DNA from: an uncultured Eubacteriales bacterium | GTDB taxonomy: Bacteria > Bacillota > Clostridia > Oscillospirales > Oscillospiraceae | Assembly: GCA_905210385.1 (NCBI GenBank) | Contig: CAJLWS010000077.1 | Location: 1-7,208, forward strand | Reading direction: 5' to 3' | DNA: 7,208 bases | Program-made: the position numbers and the translations under genes | Notes under the pieces: model-generated | The model's input: the letters and a program-made list of their open reading frames with translations, nothing else | The model's database searches: none | Told to the model about the DNA's origin: nothing | Shown here: in pieces, positions 1-5,014 of the stretch | Position numbering within the stretch: the first letter of the stretch is position 1 | Layout of the letters: every line of letters starts with the position of its first letter

Positions 1-740
1 CCCTGCCGGTTGAACCCGCCATGACGGCGGTCCCCATCCCGGGGGCGGGGACGCTGCTCACGCTCTTTGTAGTTCTTGGTGTCGATGGTACGGGGGGTGG
101 TGCGCAGGGTCTGGGTGAGCACCTCTCCTTTGTAGATCCACACTTTGATACCGATGCGGCCGTAGGTGGTTGCAGCCTCGGCAAAACCGTAGTCGATATC
201 GGCCCGGAGGGTCTGCAGGGGGATAGTGCCGTCATGGTACTGCTCGGTGCGGGCAATCTCGGCACCGTTCAGGCGGCCAGAGGCCTGCACCTTGATGCCC
301 AAGGCGCCCATGCGCATGGCCCGGCCCATGGCATTCTTCATGGCCCGGCGGAAGGCGATGCGCTTCTCCAACTGCTGAGCGATGTTCTCAGCCACCAACT
401 GCGCGTTGGTGTCGGGGTTCTTTACCTCGACGATGTTGAGCACCACGCTCTTGCCCAGTTTCTTCTCCAGCTCGGCGCGCAGCTTCTCGATCTCCTCGCC
501 GCCCTTGCCGATGACGATACCGGGGCGGGCACAGTGCACATAGATGCGGATCTTGGCATTGTCCCGCTCGATCTCGATCTTGGGCACGCCGGCGGAGTAC
601 AGGCGCTTCTTCAGTTCCTTGCGGAGCTTATAGTCCTCAACCAGGAGGTCACCCACTTTCTCATTGCGGGCATACCAACGGGAGTCCCAGTCTTTGATGA
701 CGCCCACGCGCAGACCGTGGGGATTCACTTTCTGTCCCAT
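1..740 (-). CDS. rpsC: 30S ribosomal protein S3 (3' end outside window)
   Basis: Ribosomal protein S3 sits in the head of the 30S subunit at the mRNA entry channel. The start MGQKVNPHGLRVG is the family's hallmark N-terminus. A type II KH domain follows, with its GKGG loop at residues 78-81 (context PGIVIGKGGEEI), and then the C-terminal S3 domain (SGRLNGAEIART, GRIGVKVWIYKGE). The ATG at 740 is preceded by AAGGAGG (750-756) with a 9-nt spacer. The gene starts 19 nt after the rplV stop. The frame is still open at base 1 after 246 codons. The fold normally ends near the KGEV motif (about residue 210; B. subtilis S3 has roughly 218 residues), so this protein carries an Arg-rich tail of at least 30 residues (KERERPRPRDGDRR-like). 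Identity is certain; only the true C-terminus is unseen. Confidence 0.97.
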   Translation of the reverse strand, partial: MGQKVNPHGLRVGVIKDWDSRWYARNEKVGDLLVEDYKLRKELKKRLYSAGVPKIEIERDNAKIRIYVHCARPGIVIGKGGEEIEKLRAELEKKLGKSVVLNIVEVKNPDTNAQLVAENIAQQLEKRIAFRRAMKNAMGRAMRMGALGIKVQASGRLNGAEIARTEQYHDGTIPLQTLRADIDYGFAEAATTYGRIGIKVWIYKGEVLTQTLRTTPRTIDTKNYKEREQRPRPRDGDRRHGGFNRQ

Positions 741-756
741 TTACATTGACCTCCTT
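741..756 (-). promoter_or_regulatory. rpsC ribosome binding site with an internal start-stop (ATG TAA)
   Basis: AAGGAGG lies at 750-756 on the minus strand. Between it and the rpsC ATG (738-740) is an out-of-frame ATG followed directly by TAA (741-746). The first ATG is only 3 nt from the Shine-Dalgarno, which is too close for good initiation, while the rpsC ATG is 9 nt away. The start-stop is seen in the sequence. Any effect on rpsC initiation is speculation. Confidence 0.6.
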
Positions 757-759
757 TTC

Positions 760-1092
760 TCAGCGCTCTTTGACCACGACGGTCACATGGGAAGTTCTCT
801 TGTTGATGCGGTACGCGCGGCCCTGGGCCCGGGGCATGAAGCGCCGGATGATGGGGCCGGGGGTGGCGTAGGTCTCCGCAACGTAGAGCTTCTCGGGATC
901 CATGCCGTGGTTGTTCTCGGCGTTGGCGGCCGCACTCTTGACCAGCTTGGCCAGAGGCTCGGCGGCGGCTTTGGGGGTCAGGGCCAGAATGGCGCTGGCC
1001 TGTGCCACGCTCTTTCCGCGGATCAGGTCGCACAGGATGCTCACCTTACGGGGAGAGATGCGGATATATCTCAGTGTCGCTTTCGCTTCCAT
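760..1092 (-). CDS. rplV: 50S ribosomal protein L22
   Basis: L22 is a 110-residue 23S rRNA-binding protein whose long beta-hairpin lines the peptide exit tunnel and forms part of the constriction affected by macrolides. The sequence shows the typical N-terminal globular part (ATLRYIRISPRKV, LIRGKSVAQA, ALTPKAA). The C-terminal hairpin follows (YATPGPIIRRFMPRAQGRAYRI) and ends in TSHVTVVVKER. Length is normal for the family. The Shine-Dalgarno AAGGAGG (1103-1109) overlaps the stop codon of rpsS, so the two genes are probably translationally coupled. It lies in the S10 operon between rpsS and rpsC. No deletions or insertions are obvious in the tunnel loop; resistance status cannot be judged without an alignment. 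Confidence 0.98.
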   Translation of the reverse strand: MEAKATLRYIRISPRKVSILCDLIRGKSVAQASAILALTPKAAAEPLAKLVKSAAANAENNHGMDPEKLYVAETYATPGPIIRRFMPRAQGRAYRINKRTSHVTVVVKER

Positions 1093-1107
1093 TTTGCTCT
1101 CTCCTCC

Positions 1108-1380
1108 TTACTTACCGGTCTTGCTGCCCGCATGGCCCTTGAAGGTGCGGGTAGGGGCGAACTCGCCCAGCTTGTGGCCCACCATGTCCTCGGTGATATA
1201 CACGGGCACGTGCTTGCGCCCGTCGTGGACGGCGATGGTGTGGCCCACGAAGGCAGGGAAGATGGTGGAGGCACGGCTCCAGGTCTTCAGTACCTTCTTC
1301 TCGTTCTTCTGGTTCATCTCATTGACCCGCTTCAGCAGCTCGGGGGCGCAAAAGGGGCCTTTCTTGATACTTCTGCTCAT
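1108..1380 (-). CDS. rpsS: 30S ribosomal protein S19
   Basis: S19 forms a complex with S13 in the 30S head and contacts the A-site tRNA and the intersubunit bridges. The 90-residue product starts with MSRSIKKGPF and carries the family signature around residues 53-84 (HDGRKHVPVYITEDMVGHKLGEF followed by APTRTFKGHAG). This is full length for the family. The ATG at 1380 is served by AAGGAGG at 1390-1396, which again overlaps the upstream (rplB) stop codon. The gap to rplB is 14 nt and to rplV 15 nt. Identity is secure from both sequence and operon position. Confidence 0.98.
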   Translation of the reverse strand: MSRSIKKGPFCAPELLKRVNEMNQKNEKKVLKTWSRASTIFPAFVGHTIAVHDGRKHVPVYITEDMVGHKLGEFAPTRTFKGHAGSKTGK

Positions 1381-1394
1381 CTCTCACTGCCTCC

Positions 1395-2228
1395 TTACTT
1401 CGCGTTGCGGCGCTTGACAATGAACTTGTCGTTGCGGTTCTTGGTCTTGCGGGTCTTGTAACCCATGGCGGGCTTGCCCCAGGGGGTCACGGGGCCGGGA
1501 CGGCCCACAGGGCTCTTGCCCTCGCCGCCGCCGTGGGGATGGTCGTTGGGGTTCATGACGGAGCCGCGGACGGTGGGACGCCAGCCCATGTGGCGCTTGC
1601 GGCCGGCCTTGCCGATGTGGATGTTGGCCCAGTCGGTGTTGCCCACCTGGCCGATGGTGGCCCGGCACTCCTCATGGACCAGGCGGACCTCGCCGGAGGG
1701 CAGGCGGATCTGGGCCATGCCGTTCTCCTTGGCCATGAGCTGGGCAGCGGCGCCGGCGGAGCGCACCAGCTGGGCGCCCTTGCCGGGGTGCAGCTCGATG
1801 CAGTGGATCATCTCGCCCACAGGGATCTTGGAGATGGGCAGGCAGTTGCCGGGCAGGATGTCGGACTCGGGACCGGTCATGATGATATGGCCGGCCTTCA
1901 GCCCGACGGGGGCCAGAATATAGCGGCGCTCGCCGTCCTCGTACTCGATGAGGGCGATGTTGGCGGAGCGGTTGGGGTCGTACTGCAGGTTGATGACCGT
2001 GGACTTCCCCTCTTTGTCCCGCTTGAAGTCGATGATACGGTACTTGCGCTTGTTGCCGCCGCCGCGGTGGCGCACGGTGATACGGCCATAACTGTTGCGG
2101 CCGGCGCTCTTCTTCAGGGTCTCCAGCAGGGAGCGCTCGGGCTTGGCCTTCTTGTCGATACCCTCGAAGGCGGACACAGTCATGTGGCGGCGGGAGGGCG
2201 TTGTGGGCTTATAGGTTTTAATCGCCAT
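1395..2228 (-). CDS. rplB: 50S ribosomal protein L2
   Basis: L2 is one of the primary 23S rRNA-binding proteins. It is needed for subunit association and for the peptidyl-transferase centre. The 277-residue product matches the usual length (about 275). It begins MAIKTYKPTTPSRRHMTV and has the N-terminal OB-like domain (GRNSYGRITVRHRGGG, YDPNRSANIALIEYEDGE). The SH3-like domain follows (GNCLPISKIPVGEMIHCIEL, GAAAQLMAKE). The C-terminal extension contains the DHPHGGGEG motif, whose first His is the conserved residue linked to peptidyl-transferase function in E. coli. It ends with the basic tail KTRKTKNRNDKFIVKRR. The Shine-Dalgarno AAGGAGG (2238-2244) overlaps the rplW stop. The gap to rplW is 14 nt. 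Nothing unusual is seen in the protein. Confidence 0.98.
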   Translation of the reverse strand: MAIKTYKPTTPSRRHMTVSAFEGIDKKAKPERSLLETLKKSAGRNSYGRITVRHRGGGNKRKYRIIDFKRDKEGKSTVINLQYDPNRSANIALIEYEDGERRYILAPVGLKAGHIIMTGPESDILPGNCLPISKIPVGEMIHCIELHPGKGAQLVRSAGAAAQLMAKENGMAQIRLPSGEVRLVHEECRATIGQVGNTDWANIHIGKAGRKRHMGWRPTVRGSVMNPNDHPHGGGEGKSPVGRPGPVTPWGKPAMGYKTRKTKNRNDKFIVKRRNAK

Positions 2229-2242
2229 TTCTCGTTACCTCC

Positions 2243-2539
2243 TTACACCATGCCTTCAAAGAACTCGATGGACTTGGAATCCTCGGTCAGGGTGACCATG
2301 GCCTTCTTCCAGCTGGCCCGGCGGCCAGCTGGGTAGCGGCCCAGCCGCTTGGCCTTGCCGTACATGTTCAGGGTGTTCACCTTGGCCACTTTCACACCGA
2401 AGATCTCCTCCACCGCCTTGGCGATCTCGATCTTGTTGGCGTCCTTGGCCACCTCAAAGGTGTACTTCTTATAGGTGGCGGCCTCCATGGACTGTTCGGT
2501 GACGATGGGGCGCTTGATGATGTCGTAAGCGGTCTTCAT
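2243..2539 (-). CDS. rplW: 50S ribosomal protein L23
   Basis: L23 sits at the exit of the peptide tunnel and is the docking site for trigger factor and the signal recognition particle. The 98-residue product shows the typical start (TAYDIIKRPIVTEQS) and the beta-alpha-beta core (YTFEVAKDANKIEIAKAVEE, FGVKVAKVNTLN). The basic loop GKAKRLGRYPAGRRASWKKA and an acidic C-terminus follow. The start codon overlaps the rplD stop by one base (TAATG). Its Shine-Dalgarno GGAGGTG (2548-2554) therefore lies inside the end of rplD, which is a classic arrangement for translational coupling. Length and fold are normal for bacteria. Confidence 0.97.
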   Translation of the reverse strand: MKTAYDIIKRPIVTEQSMEAATYKKYTFEVAKDANKIEIAKAVEEIFGVKVAKVNTLNMYGKAKRLGRYPAGRRASWKKAMVTLTEDSKSIEFFEGMV

Positions 2540-3153
2540 TACGCGAACACCTCCTCGATGGTGGCCAGGGCGGCCTTGTCCACGATCAGCTGATTGGCGT
2601 TGACAATGTCATAGACATTGATCAGGTTGGCGGGGGTGGTCACCACGCCCGGGATATTCCGGGCAGACTTCACCACGTTGGGGCAGCCGGTGACCACCAC
2701 GGCCTTGCCGGCGCCCACGCTGTTCAGGAAGGTCTGGAAAGTCTTGGTCTTGATCTCGTCCATGCTCAGGCCATCCACCACCAGCACGCTGCCTGCGGCA
2801 GCCTTGGCGGACAGGGCTGACTTCAGGGCCAGGCGCCGCACCTTCTTGTTCAGGGTGTAGCGGTAGGAGCGGGGCTTGGGGGCAAACACGATGCCGCCGT
2901 GGGTCCACTGGGGGGCCCGGGTGGAACCCTGACGGGCGTGACCGGTGCCCTTCTGTCTCCAGGGCTTGCGGCCGCCGCCGGACACCTCGGCGCGGGTCAG
3001 GGCGGACTGAGTGCCCTGACGGCAGTTGGCCAGGTGGTTCTTGACCACGTCATGGACCACATACTGGTTGGGCTCAATGCCGAAGACGGCCTCGGAGAGC
3101 TCGACCTCGCCGATCTGCTTACCGGCCATATTATAAAGGTTCGCTTTAGGCAT
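2539..3153 (-). CDS. rplD: 50S ribosomal protein L4
   Basis: L4 binds 23S domain I, and its extended loop reaches the exit-tunnel constriction with L22. In E. coli it also represses its own S10 operon by attenuation and by translational control; whether it does so here is unknown. The 204-residue product has the N-terminal segment (MPKANLYNMAGKQIGEVEL). The tunnel loop follows at roughly residues 58-93 (SGGGRKPWRQKGTGHARQGS, RAPQWTHGGIVFAPKPRSY), then the globular C-terminal half (LVVDGLSMDEIKTKTF, NVYDIVNANQLIVDKAAL). The loop looks intact. The ATG at 3153 has an AAAGGAGA-type Shine-Dalgarno (3163-3170) just inside the 18-nt gap to rplC. It overlaps rplW by one base. Confidence 0.98.
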   Translation of the reverse strand: MPKANLYNMAGKQIGEVELSEAVFGIEPNQYVVHDVVKNHLANCRQGTQSALTRAEVSGGGRKPWRQKGTGHARQGSTRAPQWTHGGIVFAPKPRSYRYTLNKKVRRLALKSALSAKAAAGSVLVVDGLSMDEIKTKTFQTFLNSVGAGKAVVVTGCPNVVKSARNIPGVVTTPANLINVYDIVNANQLIVDKAALATIEEVFA

Positions 3154-3171
3154 TTGTCATTCTCTCCTTTC

Positions 3172-3897
3172 TCACTTGTTACGCGCAGAGGCCTTCTGCG
3201 GGTTGACACGGGCAGAAGCCTTCTGCGGGTTGACGCGGCCGGAGCCCTCGGGGCCCTTCTTCTCGGCCAGCTTCTTCACGCTGGAGCGCAGGGCGACCAC
3301 GCCGCCCTTAGGACCGGGAACCGCACCGCGCACGGCGATAACGCCCAGCTCCTCATCCACCTGGATGACGTCCAGGTTCATCACGGTGACCTGCTCGTTG
3401 CCCATCTGGCCGGCACCGATGTGTCCCTTGAACACCCGGGAGGGGTCCGTGCTGGAACCCAGAGAACCGGGGTGGCGGTGGACAGGGCCGGAACCGTGGG
3501 TCTCCTTCAGACGGTGGGCGCCGCAGCGCTTGATGGCGCCCTGGTAGCCCTTGCCCTTGCTGATGCCGGTGATGTCCACCCGGTCGCCGGGGGTGAACAC
3601 GGTGGCGGTGATCTCATCGCCCACGTTCAGGTCGGCGGCATTGTCCAGCTTGAACTCCTTCAGAACCCGAAGGATCTTTCCGGACTTCTTGCTGTGCCCT
3701 ACCTCAGGCTTGCTGAGCTTCCGCTCGGGGACTTCCTCAAATCCCAGCTGGACGGCGGTGTAGCCATCCTTCTCCTCGGTCTTCTTCTGCACCACGGTGC
3801 AGGGGCCCGCCTGGATGACGGTGACCGGGATGACCTTGCCGGCCTCATCGAAGAGCTGGGTCATGCCCACCTTCTTGCCGATAATGGCCTTTTCCAT
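3172..3897 (-). CDS. rplC: 50S ribosomal protein L3 with duplicated C-terminal tail
   Basis: L3 is an early 23S-binding protein whose long central loop reaches near the peptidyl-transferase centre. The product has 241 residues, about 30 more than the roughly 209 of B. subtilis L3. It starts with the typical MEKAIIGKKVGMTQLF. The central region holds DRVDITGISKGKGYQGAIKR, then THGSGPVHRHPGSLGSSTDP and SRVFKGHIGAGQMGN. The usual domain end is near GPKGGVVALRSSVKK. The extra tail contains the nine-residue unit RVNPQKASA twice in a row, then RNK. At the DNA level this is a 27-nt tandem repeat. The Shine-Dalgarno AAGGAGG lies at 3905-3911. Upstream is the unusual 299-nt spacer instead of the short gap normally found after rpsJ. 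The core identity is certain; the tail is a lineage- or strain-level extension. Confidence 0.98.
   Translation of the reverse strand: MEKAIIGKKVGMTQLFDEAGKVIPVTVIQAGPCTVVQKKTEEKDGYTAVQLGFEEVPERKLSKPEVGHSKKSGKILRVLKEFKLDNAADLNVGDEITATVFTPGDRVDITGISKGKGYQGAIKRCGAHRLKETHGSGPVHRHPGSLGSSTDPSRVFKGHIGAGQMGNEQVTVMNLDVIQVDEELGVIAVRGAVPGPKGGVVALRSSVKKLAEKKGPEGSGRVNPQKASARVNPQKASARNK
3182..3235. repeat. 27-nt tandem repeat, two copies, inside the 3' end of rplC
   Basis: Copies lie at 3182-3208 and 3209-3235 and match at 24 of 27 positions (differences at 3184/3211, 3190/3217 and 3208/3235). The period is a multiple of three, so the reading frame is kept and RVNPQKASA is doubled. The right-hand copy contains a perfect short inverted repeat, GCAGAAG (3212-3218) and CTTCTGC (3220-3226), one base apart. 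The left-hand copy has the same structure with one mismatch. This is read directly from the sequence; the mechanism (replication slippage at a hairpin) is inferred. Confidence 0.9.
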
Positions 3898-4196
3898 GTG
3901 TATTCCTCCTTAATAAGGTTATTGGTCGGGAGAGTTACCCATTGGGCTGGTATTGCTCTCGCGACTTGACCCGTCCGCCTCAAAACGCGGCGGACCGCGG
4001 TACTTCCTCGTCACAAAGTCCGCTGCGCTTCGTTCCCCCAGGTGCGGGAAAAACTTCGCTGCGCTACCTTGTTCCTCGTCTCCAAATCAAACCCGCTTCG
4101 CCGGGCTTTGATTTGGCAAATGAGTTCGTTGCGTGAGGCCCGCTTTTCAGTTCGCCTCTGGCATCACGCTTCGCCTGTTCGCGACGGCTCAGACGC
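3898..4196 (-). other. Structured, repeat-rich spacer between rpsJ and rplC
   Basis: This 299-nt stretch has no credible gene; apart from the rplC Shine-Dalgarno (3905-3911) it is unexplained. It should be transcribed as part of the S10 operon mRNA. It contains at least four inverted repeats. At 3930-3960, GAGAG/CTCTC has inner TACC/GGTA. At 3973-3995, GTCCGCC and GGCGGAC flank a 9-nt loop. At 4040-4069, AGGTGCG pairs with CGC-ACCT across one bulge. At 4082-4116 there is a 14-bp stem. It also contains short direct repeats: CGCTGCGCT at 4021-4029 and 4057-4065, TTCCTCGTC at about 4004 and 4072, and CGCTTCGCC at 4094 and 4167. None of the stems has a following U-run, so they do not look like terminators. 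No clear internal promoter was found. The pattern resembles a dispersed intergenic repeat element inserted into the operon, but that is inference. Confidence 0.6.
4082..4116. repeat. Long inverted repeat in the rpsJ-rplC spacer
   Basis: CCAAATCAAA (4082-4091) pairs with TTTGATTTGG (4107-4116), and CCCG (4092-4095) pairs with CGGG (4102-4105). The loop is CTTCGC, with a single bulged C at 4106. This gives a 14-bp stem, the strongest hairpin in the spacer. It lacks a poly-U tail on either strand. It could stabilise or mark a processing site in the mRNA, or be the core of a small repeat element. Confidence 0.8.
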
Positions 4197-4508
4197 TTAC
4201 AGCTTGATCTCGATCTCCACGCCGGCAGGCAGCTCCAGGCTCATCAGGGCCTCCACGGTCTTGGCGGAGGGCTTGACCACGTCGATCAGGCGCTTGTGGG
4301 TGCGGCGCTCGAACTGCTCACGGCTGTCCTTGTACTTATGAACAGCGCGCAGGATGGTGACGACCTCCTTCTTGGTGGGCAGGGGGATGGGGCCGGAGAC
4401 GGTGGCGCCGCTGCGCTTGGCAGTGTCCACGATCTTCTCGGCGGCCTGGTCGATGAGCTGGTGGTCATAGGCCTTCAGGCGAATGCGGATCATTTCTTTC
4501 TGTGCCAT
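4197..4508 (-). CDS. rpsJ: 30S ribosomal protein S10
   Basis: S10 binds in the 30S head with S3 and S14, and (as NusE) takes part in transcription antitermination with NusB. The 103-residue product is full length and typical: KEMIRIRLKAYDHQLIDQAA near the start, then VSGPIPLPTKKEVVTILRAV, and the loop and end HKRLIDVVKPSAKTVEALM. It is the first gene of the operon. The ATG at 4508 is preceded by AAGGAGG at 4519-4525 with a 10-nt spacer. Upstream lies a leader of about 300 nt from a strong-looking promoter. Downstream, an unusually long 299-nt spacer separates it from rplC. Confidence 0.98.
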   Translation of the reverse strand: MAQKEMIRIRLKAYDHQLIDQAAEKIVDTAKRSGATVSGPIPLPTKKEVVTILRAVHKYKDSREQFERRTHKRLIDVVKPSAKTVEALMSLELPAGVEIEIKL

Positions 4509-4811
4509 TTTGGGTTTTCCTCCTTAAAACATACGAAGTTGACGATTGGTGGGCCGGGGAGCGGCCCGCTGTCCTGTCACATGCCCGGCGGCATGCTTCT
4601 TCGTACGGTGAGAGATTTTCGTCCACGCTTTCGTGCGTATCATTCCGGGCCATGAATAAAACCGGCGCAACAGCTGGCCGGTTTCACCCACCCCCGGCGA
4701 TCTACGCCGCGGAAGAGTCTCTCAGCCGCCCGATTGTCGGACATACTCCGCGGAAGTTACCTCGTTTTCCGAGCAATCTCCCGCCTCATCGCAGTGCGCC
4801 CACACAGGCGC
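4509..4811 (-). promoter_or_regulatory. Long structured 5' leader of the S10 operon
   Basis: If transcription starts about 7 nt after the proposed -10, the rpsJ mRNA has a leader of about 300 nt. In RNA order it holds a small CTCG/CGAG hairpin (plus-strand 4761-4773), a terminator-like hairpin (4659-4684), and then a branched structure directly before the rpsJ Shine-Dalgarno. In that structure a 9-bp helix pairs 4599-4607 with 4530-4538 (one G-U pair). It encloses the hairpins 4580-4595 (CATGCC/GGCATG, 4-nt loop) and 4551-4567 (GGGCCG/CGGCCC, 5-nt loop). The helix ends 5 nt from the AAGGAGG site. This is the shape expected of a ribosomal-protein-responsive leader; in E. coli, L4 controls this operon through its leader. 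No match to a known Clostridia leader family could be checked here. Confidence 0.55.
4655..4684 (-). terminator. Possible intrinsic attenuator hairpin in the rpsJ leader
   Basis: Read on the minus strand, AAACCGGC (4684-4677) and GCCGGTTT (4666-4659) form an 8-bp stem with a 10-nt loop, followed by TATT. With the T residues of the stem's 3' arm this gives a short interrupted U-rich tract. That is weaker than a standard rho-independent terminator, but it is placed where transcription attenuation of the operon would be useful, about 150 nt upstream of rpsJ. Confidence 0.4.
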
Positions 4812-4817
4812 TCGATT

Positions 4818-4847
4818 ATTGTACAACAAAGCCCCCTCCCAAGTCAA
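4818..4847 (-). promoter_or_regulatory. Sigma-A-type promoter for the S10 operon
   Basis: On the minus strand, -35 TTGACT (4847-4842) and -10 TACAAT (4823-4818) are 18 nt apart. Each matches the consensus at 5 of 6 positions. It is the best promoter-like sequence upstream of rpsJ and predicts a start near 4811. Confidence 0.65.
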
Positions 4848-4894
4848 GCACTTTTTCTTCTGGCGGTTCAAGTTTTTTCAACGGTTTTGCGCCC

Positions 4895-4910
4895 CCACAA
4901 AGTCTTGTGG
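4895..4910. promoter_or_regulatory. Interrupted palindrome between the divergent promoters
   Basis: CCACAA (4895-4900) and TTGTGG (4905-4910) are perfect inverted arms around AGTC. The site lies about 40-50 nt upstream of both -35 boxes in an otherwise AT-richer stretch. A dimeric regulator could bind here, but the motif matches no operator known to me. It lacks a T-run and is not a convincing terminator. Confidence 0.35.
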
Positions 4911-4950
4911 TTGTATGGTTTTCACAGCACAAATTTTTCTCTCTTCCCTC

Positions 4951-4979
4951 TTGACGGCGGGACCGGTTTGGGGCACAAT
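4951..4979 (+). promoter_or_regulatory. Candidate promoter for the S9 peptidase gene
   Basis: TTGACG (4951-4956, 5 of 6) and CACAAT (4974-4979, 4 of 6) are separated by exactly 17 nt. Transcription would start near 4986, giving a leader of about 29 nt that contains AGAGGAG (5001-5007). The -10 is weak, so expression is probably modest or activator-dependent. Confidence 0.5.
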
Positions 4980-5014
4980 CAAGGCAAACCATACCTGCAG
5001 AGAGGAGCTTCTCC

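Noticed and set aside
2899..3969. 356-codon plus-strand open frame opposite rplD and rplC
   Set aside because: It is a shadow of two certain ribosomal-protein genes with Gly/Leu/Ala/Asp-rich low-complexity translation. The same applies to the plus-strand frames at 21-749, 664-1461 and 1533-2336.
4082..4116. Intrinsic terminator after rpsJ
   Set aside because: The stem is strong but is not followed by a run of T on the minus strand, and termination here would silence the rest of an essential operon.
3942..4341. Short plus-strand frames across the rpsJ-rplC spacer
   Set aside because: They run into rpsJ on the opposite strand and have no ribosome site. Their content comes from the repeated CGCTTCG-type words.
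4465..4653. 62-codon upstream reading frame in the rpsJ leader, overlapping the rpsJ start
   Set aside because: It has no Shine-Dalgarno before its ATG and no recognisable product, and it runs through predicted leader structures. It was left out, although an unusual leader peptide cannot be fully excluded.
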